Positions 11,621 through 22,323 of a stretch of DNA of 64,000 bases are shown here, piece after piece. The position numbers and the translations under genes were made by a program. The notes below the pieces were generated by a model. The model saw only the letters and a list, made by a program, of their open reading frames with translations. It searched no databases and was not told the origin of the DNA. The DNA lies in assembly GCF_032854445.1 (NCBI RefSeq), contig NC_088307.1:9992017-10056016 (forward strand), given 5' to 3'. Every line of letters begins with the position of its first letter. The stretch's first letter is position 1. Source of the stretch: Liolophura sinensis (Eukaryota; Mollusca; Polyplacophora; Chitonida; Chitonidae).

Positions 11621-12286
11621 ACAGTACTCAAGGGTGAAGTTTTATATCATTAACCATAAATTACCTGTGCTCTCTTGACATTTCTGTGTACAGGTCTGAA
11701 AACAGGTGTCTGACATTTCTGAAAAGCACTCCTTCAGAGAAAGTGGAGAAAACTCATGTATTCAATGTTTACTGTTACATATGATAGTACCAAGGCTGTT
11801 GTTTTCAATAATGTCTGCGACTTATTTTCAGGCTTGTCTGTATATTTTGGATGTCCATGTACAGTGTATGTAAATAAAAGTGAACAGTTAAAGTAGGTAT
11901 ACAATGTACAGACTCCGAAAGTCAGCCCAAATGTAGTCTCCACTATCTTCACTCTGACCAGGTAGACGATTTTCATGAGCCTGCACTGATGAATGACATT
12001 GCACTATGTACCTCCCTGATTTATAAAACACCATCTGTCAAAGATCACTAACAAATTCAATGGCACATCACAGAGAGGTGAAGTTATGTCTTGAATGTTA
12101 CACCCTGAAACTAAGCACTGAACACAGGAATATTACGGTCAGCAGTCAGCCTTCATGTACATCTATCATAGTCTTTCTTGGAAACACACATGGTTTTGAG
12201 CAACGCTAGCATGTATGGCTGTCCCCCGGGCCATTGGACTCCTACAGCAGAGCTGGGTTCTAATTTTCAGTAGCACTTGAGTGAAT

Positions 12287-13023
12287 TCATCGCAAAGGTT
12301 TGTACAGAACCACGCGGTTTCCCTCGGGGTCGTTCATATGCCAGTAACTACTACAGATTTTTATTATTCCTTGAATGTTCTCAATGTCTTTGACTTGTAT
12401 ATAGATGACGGCGTTTTTCAGTGAACTCACCGACAGTCCCGGATAATATGCCAGCACAAATTCCGCCTGGCGCGAGATCGGGAACACACTGTACTTGACG
12501 CTCCCTTCCGGAATCTGCCGCTCATAAGGCTCGACGTCCAGAAGGGTCTTATAAAACCGTTCCATTTCAGTGAACTTTTGACTGCTCTGCACAAAGAGCG
12601 TGAGCTGAACGCCAGGCTGCGAGGAGCCAGTCCGAACGCCAACCAGCGGCAAATTCAGGCTTTCGTGCACAAAATAATGGAGGCCATCTTCCAACGCCTT
12701 GGCGACTGGACCCGGCAGGACCAACGGCTGCCATCCCAGACCAGAGAAACACTGGAGCGAACGTGCAGCCTGTGACTGGTTATGCCCTACAAACATTAGC
12801 GTCAAACACAACGCTGGCGTCTCCAGCTCCATTTTAGCCTGTTTCTTTGGACGTTCTGAAGGAGCGTCGCCATTCGACTTCCCGTTTTCGTTCTCCCTTA
12901 ATCTAGCAAATGTGAACGCTCCCGTGAAGGGCAAGAGTGGTGGCATCAGGCAGTTGTAATGTTTTTCACACGAAGCCGATTCAATCTCAATGAAACACTT
13001 GGATGGGTTGCTGAGCAAAGCGG
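12287..13023 (-). CDS. FAM124-like: FAM124-family protein, terminal exon (FAM124 domain)
   Basis: The exon opens after a strong acceptor (TTTTGTTATCCTACAG on the minus strand) with two bases completing a codon and runs 244 codons to TGA. Segments match vertebrate FAM124A/B in order: PALCLTLMFVGHN (FAM124 ALAVVLFL region), LNLPLVGVRTGS (LPIWGVR), FTEMERFYKTLLD (YEDAIRLYEMIL), YSVFPIS (FCFFVLY), NAVIYIQVKDIENI (SSVLQFKVQEIGQL) and YWHMNDPEGNRVVLYKPL (RWQTQDYDGNKILLQ). The paired beta-strand pattern recalls glyoxalase/VOC-like folds. The family's molecular function is unknown to me. The protein ends just after the domain, so it lacks the long C-terminal tail of vertebrate FAM124A. Confidence 0.85.
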
Positions 13024-14427
13024 CTGTAGGATAACAAAAGACAGAAAATCAGAAAATTCCTGTTGATTCAAATCTTTTTGTCCTCATCATACATCTTTTA
13101 TTTTCATTAAATAAAACAAATGGATTAAAGAAATCCCAATTAGATGGTGAACAATACACTATACCTTGAAAATGACTGATCGAATGAATGATTGATGGGA
13201 TTTTAATACCCCACTTAAAAACATTTCACTGATAATATAGTGGTAGTCCGGTGACAACAACCAGTTGTTGGCCAGTACAAGCACTTGTACATGTAATTGA
13301 CAAACGTCTCATTTTGTATACCATATGGGTTGAGTGCAAGTTGAACTTCATGTACTACCTCAATGGTCCTTTAATCACTGTCAACTGTCTCATTACCAAC
13401 AAGGCCACTATAGTAGTGCACAAGGCTAGAACTGAACGCACAACTTTTGTGTCCAACCAATGAGGAGATGGCATTTTCTCTTTATCCCATGAGGTGGTGT
13501 TTGTCTGAAGTGGACTGTTTATGGCGAAATGTCTACACTGTTACAGTGTATCACTTCCTGCCGCAAAATCACTATGATGAGCTGCTGACAGAATGCCTGC
13601 CATCATTAAAATGGCACTTGCCATATCCCAATTCAAAGACGAATATCTTCATCACACAGCCTTGACCTTTCCCTAAACCTTAAAAAGTTCAGGGTCAGCT
13701 GGTACTCACAGCTGTCTAATTCAAGTGCTGCATAAATTAGAAGATTTGAACATTTACATGTATTTCAAAAATAATAAATACTGAATATCTCTGAATTTCA
13801 CTACATACTTTGACCTTTTTCGCTTTAATTACAGCAGAATAACATATCTTTGCACCGAAAACAAAAAGGCAAAATCAATACAAAAAGTCAATTAGGACTG
13901 GCAGTTGCATGTGTGTGAAGTCACTTTTCACCTCATGTCATTAAAACATGACACAGGGATGAGACAGACACCGCGATGAAAAAGAGGAAACTATACATCA
14001 TATTTGTAATACTGACATTTCTAGCATTTTTTAATGTAATTCTGAACATTCCTGTGATGAATTTTTTTGCATAAATAAAGCAGAATTTCAGAAGTTTCAG
14101 GTTTCAGAAGTAAATTTATATTTATCATGTCTTCTTAATGTTGTACCCGACTGTAAGATAACAATGTCAGATTTATGCAAACACGATTAACAGTTTGAAT
14201 ACATGTCGAAAAATTCAAAATAATCGTGGCATGTGAATGGACAGACAAATGTTTCTCACTACTTCTGTCTATTCTACCACTACCAAAGCACTGAAACACA
14301 CCTTATGGTAATTATTAAAATGGGAATGTGGAGCATTCTGCATGAATTGATGTATTAAAATTGTCTACAATTACAAAGCCACATGTAATAATACATTAGT
14401 ACCTAATTACTTAGAATGAATTCTTAC
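13024..14427 (-). other. Intron 3 of the FAM124-like gene
   Basis: AT-rich, with no SINE of the main families clearly present. A diverged tail-like phrase lies near 13195-13250 (ATTTTAATACCCCACTTAAAA). Nothing else is seen. Confidence 0.5.
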
Positions 14428-14546
14428 GCTCAATTTTGATGACTTTGAGGCCTGACCGGTCGAGTTCTCCGCTGATGAAGCGTGATCCCAGAGCACTGTA
14501 TCCCTGTTTGTCAGCAAACCACAGCAGGATGTACTGGCCTGACCAT
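14428..14546 (-). CDS. FAM124-like: FAM124-like gene, exon 3
   Basis: 119 bp between acceptor CTCTTACAG and donor GTAAGA on the minus strand. It contributes one base, 39 codons (starting WSGQYILLWFADKQG) and one trailing base. The trailing C plus CC at the start of the next exon gives an in-frame proline, so the phases fit exactly. I do not recognise this segment from vertebrate FAM124; it may be an N-terminal part specific to invertebrates. A heterogeneous gene model is a remote alternative. Confidence 0.75.
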
Positions 14547-15113
14547 CTGTAAGAGGAGGTAACTCATTAGGACAGGGGAGGCAACACTGGGGAGAGCCAA
14601 AATATATACAAACCATGCTGACTAAGTCAGGTTTATGGGTGAAAAAAAAAACCCGGAGTAAATCACCATTCGGCCATAGGTACATGTACCTGACAACCCA
14701 TCTCGTCCTCCAACCAAAGCCAAAAAAGCTGGAATCAAACTAATACCAATGATGTCACAAACAAATACCAAATACCAGTGCTGCTTTCAAGTGAAAGATG
14801 AAAAAAGATGAGGAAATAACCCTCATTTTACATTTATTTTGAAACCCTCATATTTGAAATTCATGTTTTGTTAAGCAGGTGTTTTTACAAAGCAAGGCCT
14901 TTAGCCTAAAAATGTTATTCAAATTAAACATTCAACTAGTATATGCATCAAATCAATAAAATTCCGACTGCTGATTCTGTTTGGCGGAAGTTCAATTCCA
15001 GCCAACTTCCGGCATCCAGCTACAAATATTTTTCCCAATACTGATTAAACTTTTGGACCTTAGCCCAAAATGGCTTTGTAAACCAAGCCCCTTGGTTAAA
15101 GTACGGCCCTTAC

Positions 15114-15274
15114 CTGAAGGGTTTGACCCTATGGTCAGCCAGGTGTGATAGGAGATCGTGGGCGACTTTCTGAGCTTTGTGTTCTGATGCCAGCTTCTCC
15201 TCTACAGTGATCAGGCCTAAAGGGCCAAACGTGTCGACCAAGTCTGACAACTTCTGACCCCATGTCGACTGAAT
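15114..15274 (-). CDS. FAM124-like: FAM124-like gene, exon 2
   Basis: 161 bp between acceptor TACCGTTGTAG and donor GTAAGG on the minus strand: 53 codons plus two bases that join the first base of exon 3 to make arginine. The peptide (IQSTWGQKLSDLVDTFGPLG onward) looks helical, with a KLASEHKAQKVAHDLLSHL segment. A 35-bp minisatellite begins about 25 bp before its acceptor. Codons are open throughout, and phase agreement with exons 1 and 3 supports the assignment. Confidence 0.75.
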
Positions 15275-15300
15275 CTACAACGGTACAAACACAGCAAGAT

Positions 15301-15786
15301 GAGCACACAGTACATGTATATCATACATTAACCCTGAGCACACAGTACATGTATATCAGACATTAACCCTGAGCACACAGTACATGTATATCAGACATTA
15401 ACCCTGAGCACACAGTACATGTATATCAGACATTAACCCTGAGCACACAGTACATGTATATCATACATTAACCCTGAGCACACAGTACATGTATATCATA
15501 CATTAACCCTGAGCACACAGTACATGTATATCATACATTAACCCTGAGCACACAGTACATGTATATCATACATTAACCCTGAGCACACAGTACATGTATA
15601 TCAGACATTAACCCTGAGCACACAGTACATGTATATCATACATTAACCCTGAGCACACAGTACATGTATATCACACATTAACCCTGAGCACACAGTACAT
15701 GTATATCATACATTAACCCTGAGCACACAGTACATGTATATCATACATTAACCCTGAGCACACAGTACATGTATATCACACATTAA
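15301..15786. repeat. 35-bp minisatellite, about 14 copies
   Basis: The unit is GAGCACACAGTACATGTATA followed by TCATACATTAACCCT. Copies are nearly identical, differing mainly at one base (ATCATAC, ATCAGAC or ATCACAC). The near-identity implies recent expansion. It lies in intron 1 of the FAM124-like gene, directly upstream of the exon 2 acceptor, where branch point and pyrimidine tract would normally be. Confidence 0.95.
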
Positions 15787-17164
15787 TCCAAACATTCAGG
15801 GACCCCTGTTCATCAATCCACTGATATGAGAGTTTTGATTGTAAACTCCTTTGTTGATGATGGTAAACAAGTTCTGCTGTACCATGTGACGTCAAAAATA
15901 TTAGGCGACATCTTTTTTTTTTTAACATTAATTCACCTATTACTTGTGCTGCATTCGAGAGGCACAAACAATACCTCTTTCCTTCACGCACAAAAGTTCA
16001 CAAACGTTGAACTGCTTTATCCCTATTTGACAAGCATGTCTTTTCCAGTTATGAACTGATATCCAAAGATAAAATCACCCATCCAAATACTCCATGCATT
16101 TTCACATTAGTGTCAAACTATAAAATAATAACTAAAATGTCCAACAGTCATCCATTAAAAATCCAGTTCAAAGTAAACTGGCCTTTCCAACATCTTACCC
16201 CTACCGGCCAAATCCCATGGCTCTCATGAGATTTCTGTGGTACAGCCTATTTGATCTAATCTAACAGATTATCTAAAGCTCATTACTACTTCCCTATCCA
16301 ATGGAAACAGTAATGAGTTTTTAAAGAAGTCAAGATGAACACAAGTTCAGGTCTAAAATCCCCTTCAGACTAAACTCAATCTCATACAACACACTGTGCA
16401 TGTACATTGTACACTAGGTCTTCGAGTTTGAGGTGTGCAATCTCACTCTCCCACACCTAATACACCCCTCAAACAAACTCTACGTGTGCGTGAGAACACC
16501 TAACAAAATTAAATCTGGGGAGAATGAAATTGGGTGCTAATCACACCCCTGGTCTATTGAGGCATGTTCCCAGACTCCTTCTCAAAAACAAAGACAAAGG
16601 CCTGGTACACAAATGCACGCTATGCCAGTCTGCTTTAACTCCATTTGTACATACATATCAATCATGTACACTGTATTACGCATACATTTTGTACATAACT
16701 GCTGTAAACCTTTTCGATTCCTTAACACACTTGTTTCAGTGGAATTCATGCATACAATTAATATGAAGAGGACGCTAAACTGATTCATTTGTGCAACACA
16801 AAAGATGCAAGCTTCACAAAACTGTACGAATAATTTCTCTTCACCCTATAGTTCTCTCAGAATATTTCAAAGTAATGGTTTATACAGAGGCAATTGACAA
16901 GGTTTAGGAATTGGGGGTAAGCTACTTGTTTTGAATGATGCTGAGAGTTCTACTGACTATTTTCTAGTTGGAAAGGTGTTTTGATGCCTACATGTACTTG
17001 TATTTGAACAGTACATGTACGATATCTTACTGGAAAAAAGAGTGATGCTTCTGCATCAAAAGTAACATCGTTTTCATATCACCCTGTAAAATTCACACTT
17101 TTGAGTGAATATGTAGGGCAAATAATGTACAGTGCACGTGCATATGCTGACACTTCAAGCTTCA

Positions 17165-17300
17165 GGTGCCTCCATGGCTGAGGGGGTTAGCACACCATCG
17201 CAGGGCAATGACCCAGAGCCTTCCCCGCCAATGCGTTCACTGTTTTCTCCAGGTGCGGAGGAAACATGAGTGCATGGGAATAAACCACTCACCCCTGTAC
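17165..17300 (+). repeat. Diverged SINE-A head
   Basis: GGTGCCTCCATGGCTGAGGG then GGTTAGCACACC, CAATGACCCAGAGCCT and CAATGCGTTCACTG follow the SINE-A head order. Box B is lost and the body is not recognisable. Confidence 0.5.
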
Positions 17301-17540
17301 TAACTAACTTTCCCAGCTTTGTGACGCACCATTATGCATATAATTAAACACTGACGTAAGACAAAAAACAGTCTTTAAGTAACGTTAAAATGTTGCAAGT
17401 CACACAAGCATTGTCAACAGCGTGCATTACTGTGAATTTGTCACCAAGGCACTGAGAGAAGGGCAATTTACAATTTCCCTTCTCAAGGTTGGGTTTGAAC
17501 CCAAACCTTATGTGATATACATACACACTGTATATACATG

Positions 17541-17546
<6 letters not shown>

Positions 17547-17608
<62 letters not shown>
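17547..17608. repeat. (TA)n microsatellite
   Basis: About 31 uninterrupted TA dinucleotides. It produces long spurious Tyr-Ile reading frames in several frames. Confidence 0.98.
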
Positions 17609-17611
<3 letters not shown>

Positions 17612-18713
17612 CATATACATACAGCTGATGACATATCTGAAAAGTTCTGTGAATGACATCATAAAAACAATGAATACATGAATGTGAACGCAGAAAACAC
17701 CAGCAATCCTGTACCTCGTCCTCGTACAATGACACTCTAACACCCATGAAAACTGACACTGTTAAGGTAACAGGTTTGTATTTTGCTTAAAAAATTTTGG
17801 CATGGCAAAGCTCTGATTTGAACCCAGAATCCCCAATAAAGGGGACATTCAAGGTGGATGTTCTGCTAAACACCAATAGCCACTTGCAGTGGTTTCAATG
17901 TAGTATATGCATGTATCACATTCAGTGCAGCAATAAAATATTTAAGATAACTCATACGTGTAGGACCTGTGTGTATAACTAGGCAAGGGTGTACGTTCCA
18001 AACATAATATTACATAGCCAAACAAAACTTCAGTGAATATCATAACATGCCTTGATGTCTTGGACATACAGGGGCACTTCATACTGCAAACTGCAAAGCA
18101 TCTTTCACAAGAACAGAAATAGTGTACAACTAGTTAGGCTCATGATTAAAGTGTTTTTACACGAACATGTATGAACTCAAGAAACATGCAGTACACAGAG
18201 TGCATACAGATCCTTACAACCTTAAAAGAAATGGCAACAAACAATACAATCTTAGTTATTTCGGAAGAGGGCTGGAAACAGACCTAAAGGATCACAGCCT
18301 CTTTGTTCTGACATGCTTGGTAACTGGACTTAAATCAGCCCTGCTTTTGATGTGGAATTCTAGATTCTTACTAGGCCTGGCACAGGATACGCCACATTAA
18401 AAGATACTGGTAACCTCCACCTCCACCCCTCACTCAACTGGCTAAAAGGCAAAATCACGTCCGATACATGTGCATTGAAACTGATAACATGAAGGTGCTT
18501 TTGGTTTTGTCAATGTGTACAAATTTGCTAATATATTGAACTGCCGAGTTTGAACGCACACCTCGTGTACCAATGCAAATTCAAAGACAACAATGGTGAT
18601 ATCCTCCTGGGAAAATGTAAGTTTCTGGACCAGAAGTATGTACATGTATTTGCCTCTAAAAATGGTCAATATCATTTTTAGGCCAATCACATTATGTCAC
18701 ACAATCCCTGCAC

Positions 18714-19195
18714 TGACACTGAACTGGTACACAGAGATATACTTGAGGATGTTGGAGAGGGGAGGGCGGAGGGTGACACTGAACTGGTACACAGAGATAT
18801 ACTTGAGGATGGTGGAGAGGGGAGGGCGGAGGGTGACACTGAACTGGTACATAGAGATATACTTGAGGATGGTGGAGAGGGGAGGGCGGAGGGTGACACT
18901 GAACTGGTACATAGAGATATACTTGAGGATGGTGGAGAGGGGAGGGCGGAGGGTGACACTGAACTGGTACATAGAGATATACTTGAGGATGGTGGAGAGG
19001 GGAGGGCGGAGGGTGACACTGAACTGGTACATAGAGATATACTTGAGGATGGTGGAGAGGGGAGGGCGGAGGGTGACACTGAACTGGTACATAGAGATAT
19101 ACTTGAGGATGGTGGAGAGGGGAGGGAGGAGGGTGACACTGAACTGGTACATAGAGATATACTTGAGGATGGTGGAGAGGGGAGGGCGGAGGGTG
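18714..19195. repeat. 60-bp minisatellite, 8 copies
   Basis: The unit starts TGACACTGAACTGGTACA and continues AGAGATATACTTGAGGATGG and the purine-rich TGGAGAGGGGAGGGCGGAGGG. Copies 1-2 have CACAG where copies 3-8 have CATAG, and one copy has GGGAGGAGG. Because 60 is a multiple of three, several frames stay open on both strands. I take these open frames as a by-product, not genes. The array lies in intron 1 of the FAM124-like gene. Confidence 0.95.
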
Positions 19196-19579
19196 AGTGA
19201 GGGTTTTGGGAGAAGGGGGTAAGGACTGCTGATTAATTACCCAGACAGATGGATTAACAATTAGCTGAGGGTTTGTGAGGGTGAGGAGATGTGGCCTAAC
19301 GACTTCACCAGATGTTTTGATATTTTATGAGGGAACCTCAAAGTGTCAGTGCAAGTGTCAGCTACAGGTGATTGATGGTCAAAAACTAAGGAATACATGT
19401 GGATACACCTCAAATATAGGATGAGAGTCTGATGTGAAGTACACCAAGGCCTCTATTGATCTTATAACCCGCAAATACACATTTACAGGTCTTCTTTATG
19501 CAAATCTCTTTGAGGAAAAGACCCAAGATCCTCTCCTTAATGTGGCTTCTCATGCTGACATCGTGTCCCGTCATAAATT

Positions 19580-19728
19580 ATAAGGTCTGCCAGCAACCTG
19601 CAGATGGTCGTGGGTTTCCCCTGAGCTCTGCTTGGTTTACTGCCGCCATAATACTAGCCACAGTAGGTATGATTGGAAGATTCTTGAATGCAGCAAAAAG
19701 CACAAATCAAATAAATAAATAAATAAAT
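19580..19728 (+). repeat. SINE-A, 5'-truncated
   Basis: Starts inside the body (AAGGTCTGCCAGCAACCTGC) and ends with GATTCTTGAATGCAG and an AAATA tail. The head is absent, as in incomplete reverse transcription. Confidence 0.75.
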
Positions 19729-19976
19729 CCTTCATGAGCATTTAACCACCCAAACGGTGCTATCCTCAGACACCAAGGGACTGGTTACGGCTGTTACAGT
19801 TGTTACTCTTCACAGATTACACCTTCTGGCTGTAACCTCCCTGACAAGTGACAATGAAGTCAAACATAATCATGGCAAATGGGCTTGATATCTTTTGACA
19901 GTTTTGTACAATGGGCTCCCAACGATTACCACCACATGACGTTAAAATGCATGACACATATGTAATACTATTGGGA

Positions 19977-20173
19977 GCACATTGTGGGAGGAAACCGAGC
20001 AGAGCCCAGGGGAAACCCGCTACCATCCCCAGGTTGCTTGCAGACCTTCCCACGTATGGCCAGAGAGGAAGCCAGCATGAGCTGGACTTGAACTCACAGC
20101 TCCGCTTTGGTGAGAGACTCCTGGGTCATTACGCTGTGCTAGCGCACTAACCAACTGAGCCACGGAGGCCCCC
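19977..20173 (-). repeat. SINE-A, head and body, 3' end missing
   Basis: On the minus strand: GGGGGCCTCCGTGGCTCAGTT, box B GAGTTCAAGTCC, then the core. It stops before the ATATTCTTGAGTAC segment and has no tail. Confidence 0.8.
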
Positions 20174-20260
20174 TACATGTAGTACTGACTACAGCTGTTA
20201 ACAGGTACACGTATTTGAACCTAATGGTTTAAGGTATGTTTCTGTCAATTGTTATCAAGG

Positions 20261-20520
20261 TTTTTTTTTTTTTTCATTGGTGTTTTATAATATTTGAATA
20301 TTTCACTTATACGACGGCGGCCAGCATTATGGTGGGTGGAAACCGGGCAGAGCCCGGCGGAAACCCACGACCATCTGCAGGTTGCTGGCAGACCTTCCCA
20401 CGTACGGCCGGAGAGGAAGCCAGCATGAGCTGGTCTTGAACTCACAGCGACCGCATTGGTGAGAGGCTTCTGGGTCACTACGCTGCGCTAGCGCGCTAAC
20501 CGACTGAGCCACGGAAGCCC
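20261..20520 (-). repeat. SINE-A with poly(A) tail and target site duplication
   Basis: A complete head and core on the minus strand. The 3' segment is shortened and ends in a run of about 16 A. A perfect 15-bp direct repeat, CAATTGTTATCAAGG, flanks it at 20246-20260 and 20521-20535. Confidence 0.92.
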
Positions 20521-20649
20521 CAATTGTTATCAAGGGACTAACTTGCAGTTAAACGAATATCACTGGTGAGTATTTTACATGTATTTACAGTGTATTTATT
20601 TTGCTGGGGTTAAATGTCTTTCTCAGGAAAATTTCACTTTTGTGTGTGG

Positions 20650-20850
20650 ATGCATTATGGTAGGAGGAAACTGGGCAGAGCCCGTGGGAAACTCACGACC
20701 ATCCCCAGGTTGCTGGGAGATCTTCTCACATACGGCCGGAGAGGAAGCCAGCATGAGCTGGACTTGAGCTTACACTGACCGTATTGGTGGGAGGCTCCTA
20801 GGTCATTGTGGTGTGCTGGCGTGCTATCTCCCTTCGCCAAAGAGGCCACC
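20650..20850 (-). repeat. Diverged SINE-A
   Basis: The core (GCATTATGGTAGGAGGAAAC) and body are clear. The head is degraded (TGCTGGCGTGCTATCTCC), and the terminal AGGCCACC may come from the SINE start. Confidence 0.7.
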
Positions 20851-22116
20851 AGGAGGGAAGGAAGTAAACCAGCAGCCTCTGTCGACTAACTGACACACTT
20901 GCCAACATGTGAGGTACAAATGTGTATACTTGTGGAAGGAAAATGATCTGTTAGAAACATCATAAATATAAAACAACTTAAGGGTTAATTCCTATCAAGT
21001 GTTGTTGACTACATATTGTCACCATGTTCCCTCCCTACCACCCAAAACAAAGAAAGTCCGGGCAGTTGTATAACTAGCTACAATTTGGAGCGTTTGAAAC
21101 ACCAAACCTGTCTAAACAAGCACCTGCTAAACTGCACCATGAAGATGTGCGTCAAATTTCTTCCAGTCTTTCTCTGATTGTTACAACACAAACAAGGCAA
21201 GCTATTCCTAATATACCCAATATTAAAAAATTTTTTTTTTTTTTCAATAAAGTGCCCATTCACAAAACATTTATTTATTTAGTTAAAAGAATGGGGATAC
21301 CATCATACTTAATAATATTTTGATTATATGTGGACGGTCAGGCCCATATGGCTGGAGTTTATTTAAAGGAGTTAAAATGAATATATATAAATTTATTATT
21401 CATTTAATAATGCTTTAAACATACAGTACAAGAATGCAACAATGAAGAAATATGTATTTCCTGTGCATATCACTATATGCTGGCAGATGGATTTATGGCT
21501 AGCGGAAACAGGGCTGGGGGAAAACCACTGAACATCACATGAAATATGACTTAAAAGCCTGTGATGTGATGTGATGTGATGTGATATGGTATGAACTTTG
21601 AGTCATATCCTTTCATCTAATTCTAAGCTCTAGTACTAGCTCACATGATAGTAATGTTGCGAAATACGCACGCATAAGTGTTTCATACTACAATATTTCC
21701 TCGCAGGTACGGTACCCGGTACTGTAACTACACCCTTTCAACACCCCAATCGTCCCCCGCTAACCCAGCCCCACTTCCCCTTTTCCGCCCCCCCCCCCCC
21801 CCCCCTCCCCCTACCGGGTTGCCCTGTTTCATGATTAGAGGTATCACCCTCTGCTTATAAGAGATGATGTTTTCAGATCGGGCTATTTTTAGACCCCTAA
21901 TCTTATAATGGATTGTGAGGCCAAGCTCAGTAAACCACTGTGTTATCTGCCCCACGAATTTCTCTGAAATCGCTCAGAATCAGTGACTAGGTCAAGAAAA
22001 TGGAGTAGCAGATCTGCAAAATAAGAGCAGAGGAGTAGGAGACCTTGTGTTTTGTTAACACAACGAGCTGGTTTTGGTTAATATCCCGTGAAGGAAAGAA
22101 ACTGTGCTGCACTCAC

Positions 22117-22323
22117 CAAGCGATACTTCTGCGGTCGCTCCGATACGCGCTCAAACCGCTCCTGTACGCCGGAAAAAACTTTGTTTCTGAAATATTTCAA
22201 AGGAATATCCGAATCCCTGACGACTTCTAGGCTCTTGGCGGCGTCTACTTCATCTGTGGCGGCCGATTTTTCCGTGTAATTTTCTTCACTGCCCTCCCGA
22301 AGGTCCAACGGTCGAGCCGCCAT
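22117..22323 (-). CDS. FAM124-like: FAM124-like gene, first coding exon with start codon
   Basis: ATG at 22323 opens 69 codons (MAARPLDLREGSEENYTEK, later PLKYFRNKVFSG and RFERVSERPQKYRL) ending in phase 0 at donor GTGAGT. Exon 2 begins in phase 0, so the two can join directly across a 6.8 kb intron. A small exon hidden in that intron is possible. The acidic, charged start suggests no signal peptide. The sequence after the start (upstream on the minus strand) is GC-richer than its surroundings, as at a promoter. The whole model is about 407 residues. Confidence 0.7.

Larger units (their letters stand above)
15787..18713 (-). other. Intron 1 of the FAM124-like gene, left part
   Basis: No exon recognised. 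It contains a SINE-A head relic at 17165 and the TA microsatellite at 17547. Several TGTACATGTA words occur around 16650-17020. Confidence 0.5.
19196..22116 (-). other. Intron 1 of the FAM124-like gene, right part, SINE-rich
   Basis: Holds four SINE-A copies or fragments, a GTGAT pentanucleotide run near 21561-21585 and an 18-base C run near 21788-21805. No exon recognised. Confidence 0.5.

Noticed and set aside
17344-17759. Tyr-Ile-rich open frames on both strands
   Set aside because: They are translations of the TA microsatellite at 17547-17608 and have no independent coding support.
18593-19222. Open frames of 150-209 residues on both strands
   Set aside because: All follow from the 60-bp array; unit length is a multiple of three so stops are absent by construction. 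Its near-identical copies show no codon-biased change.
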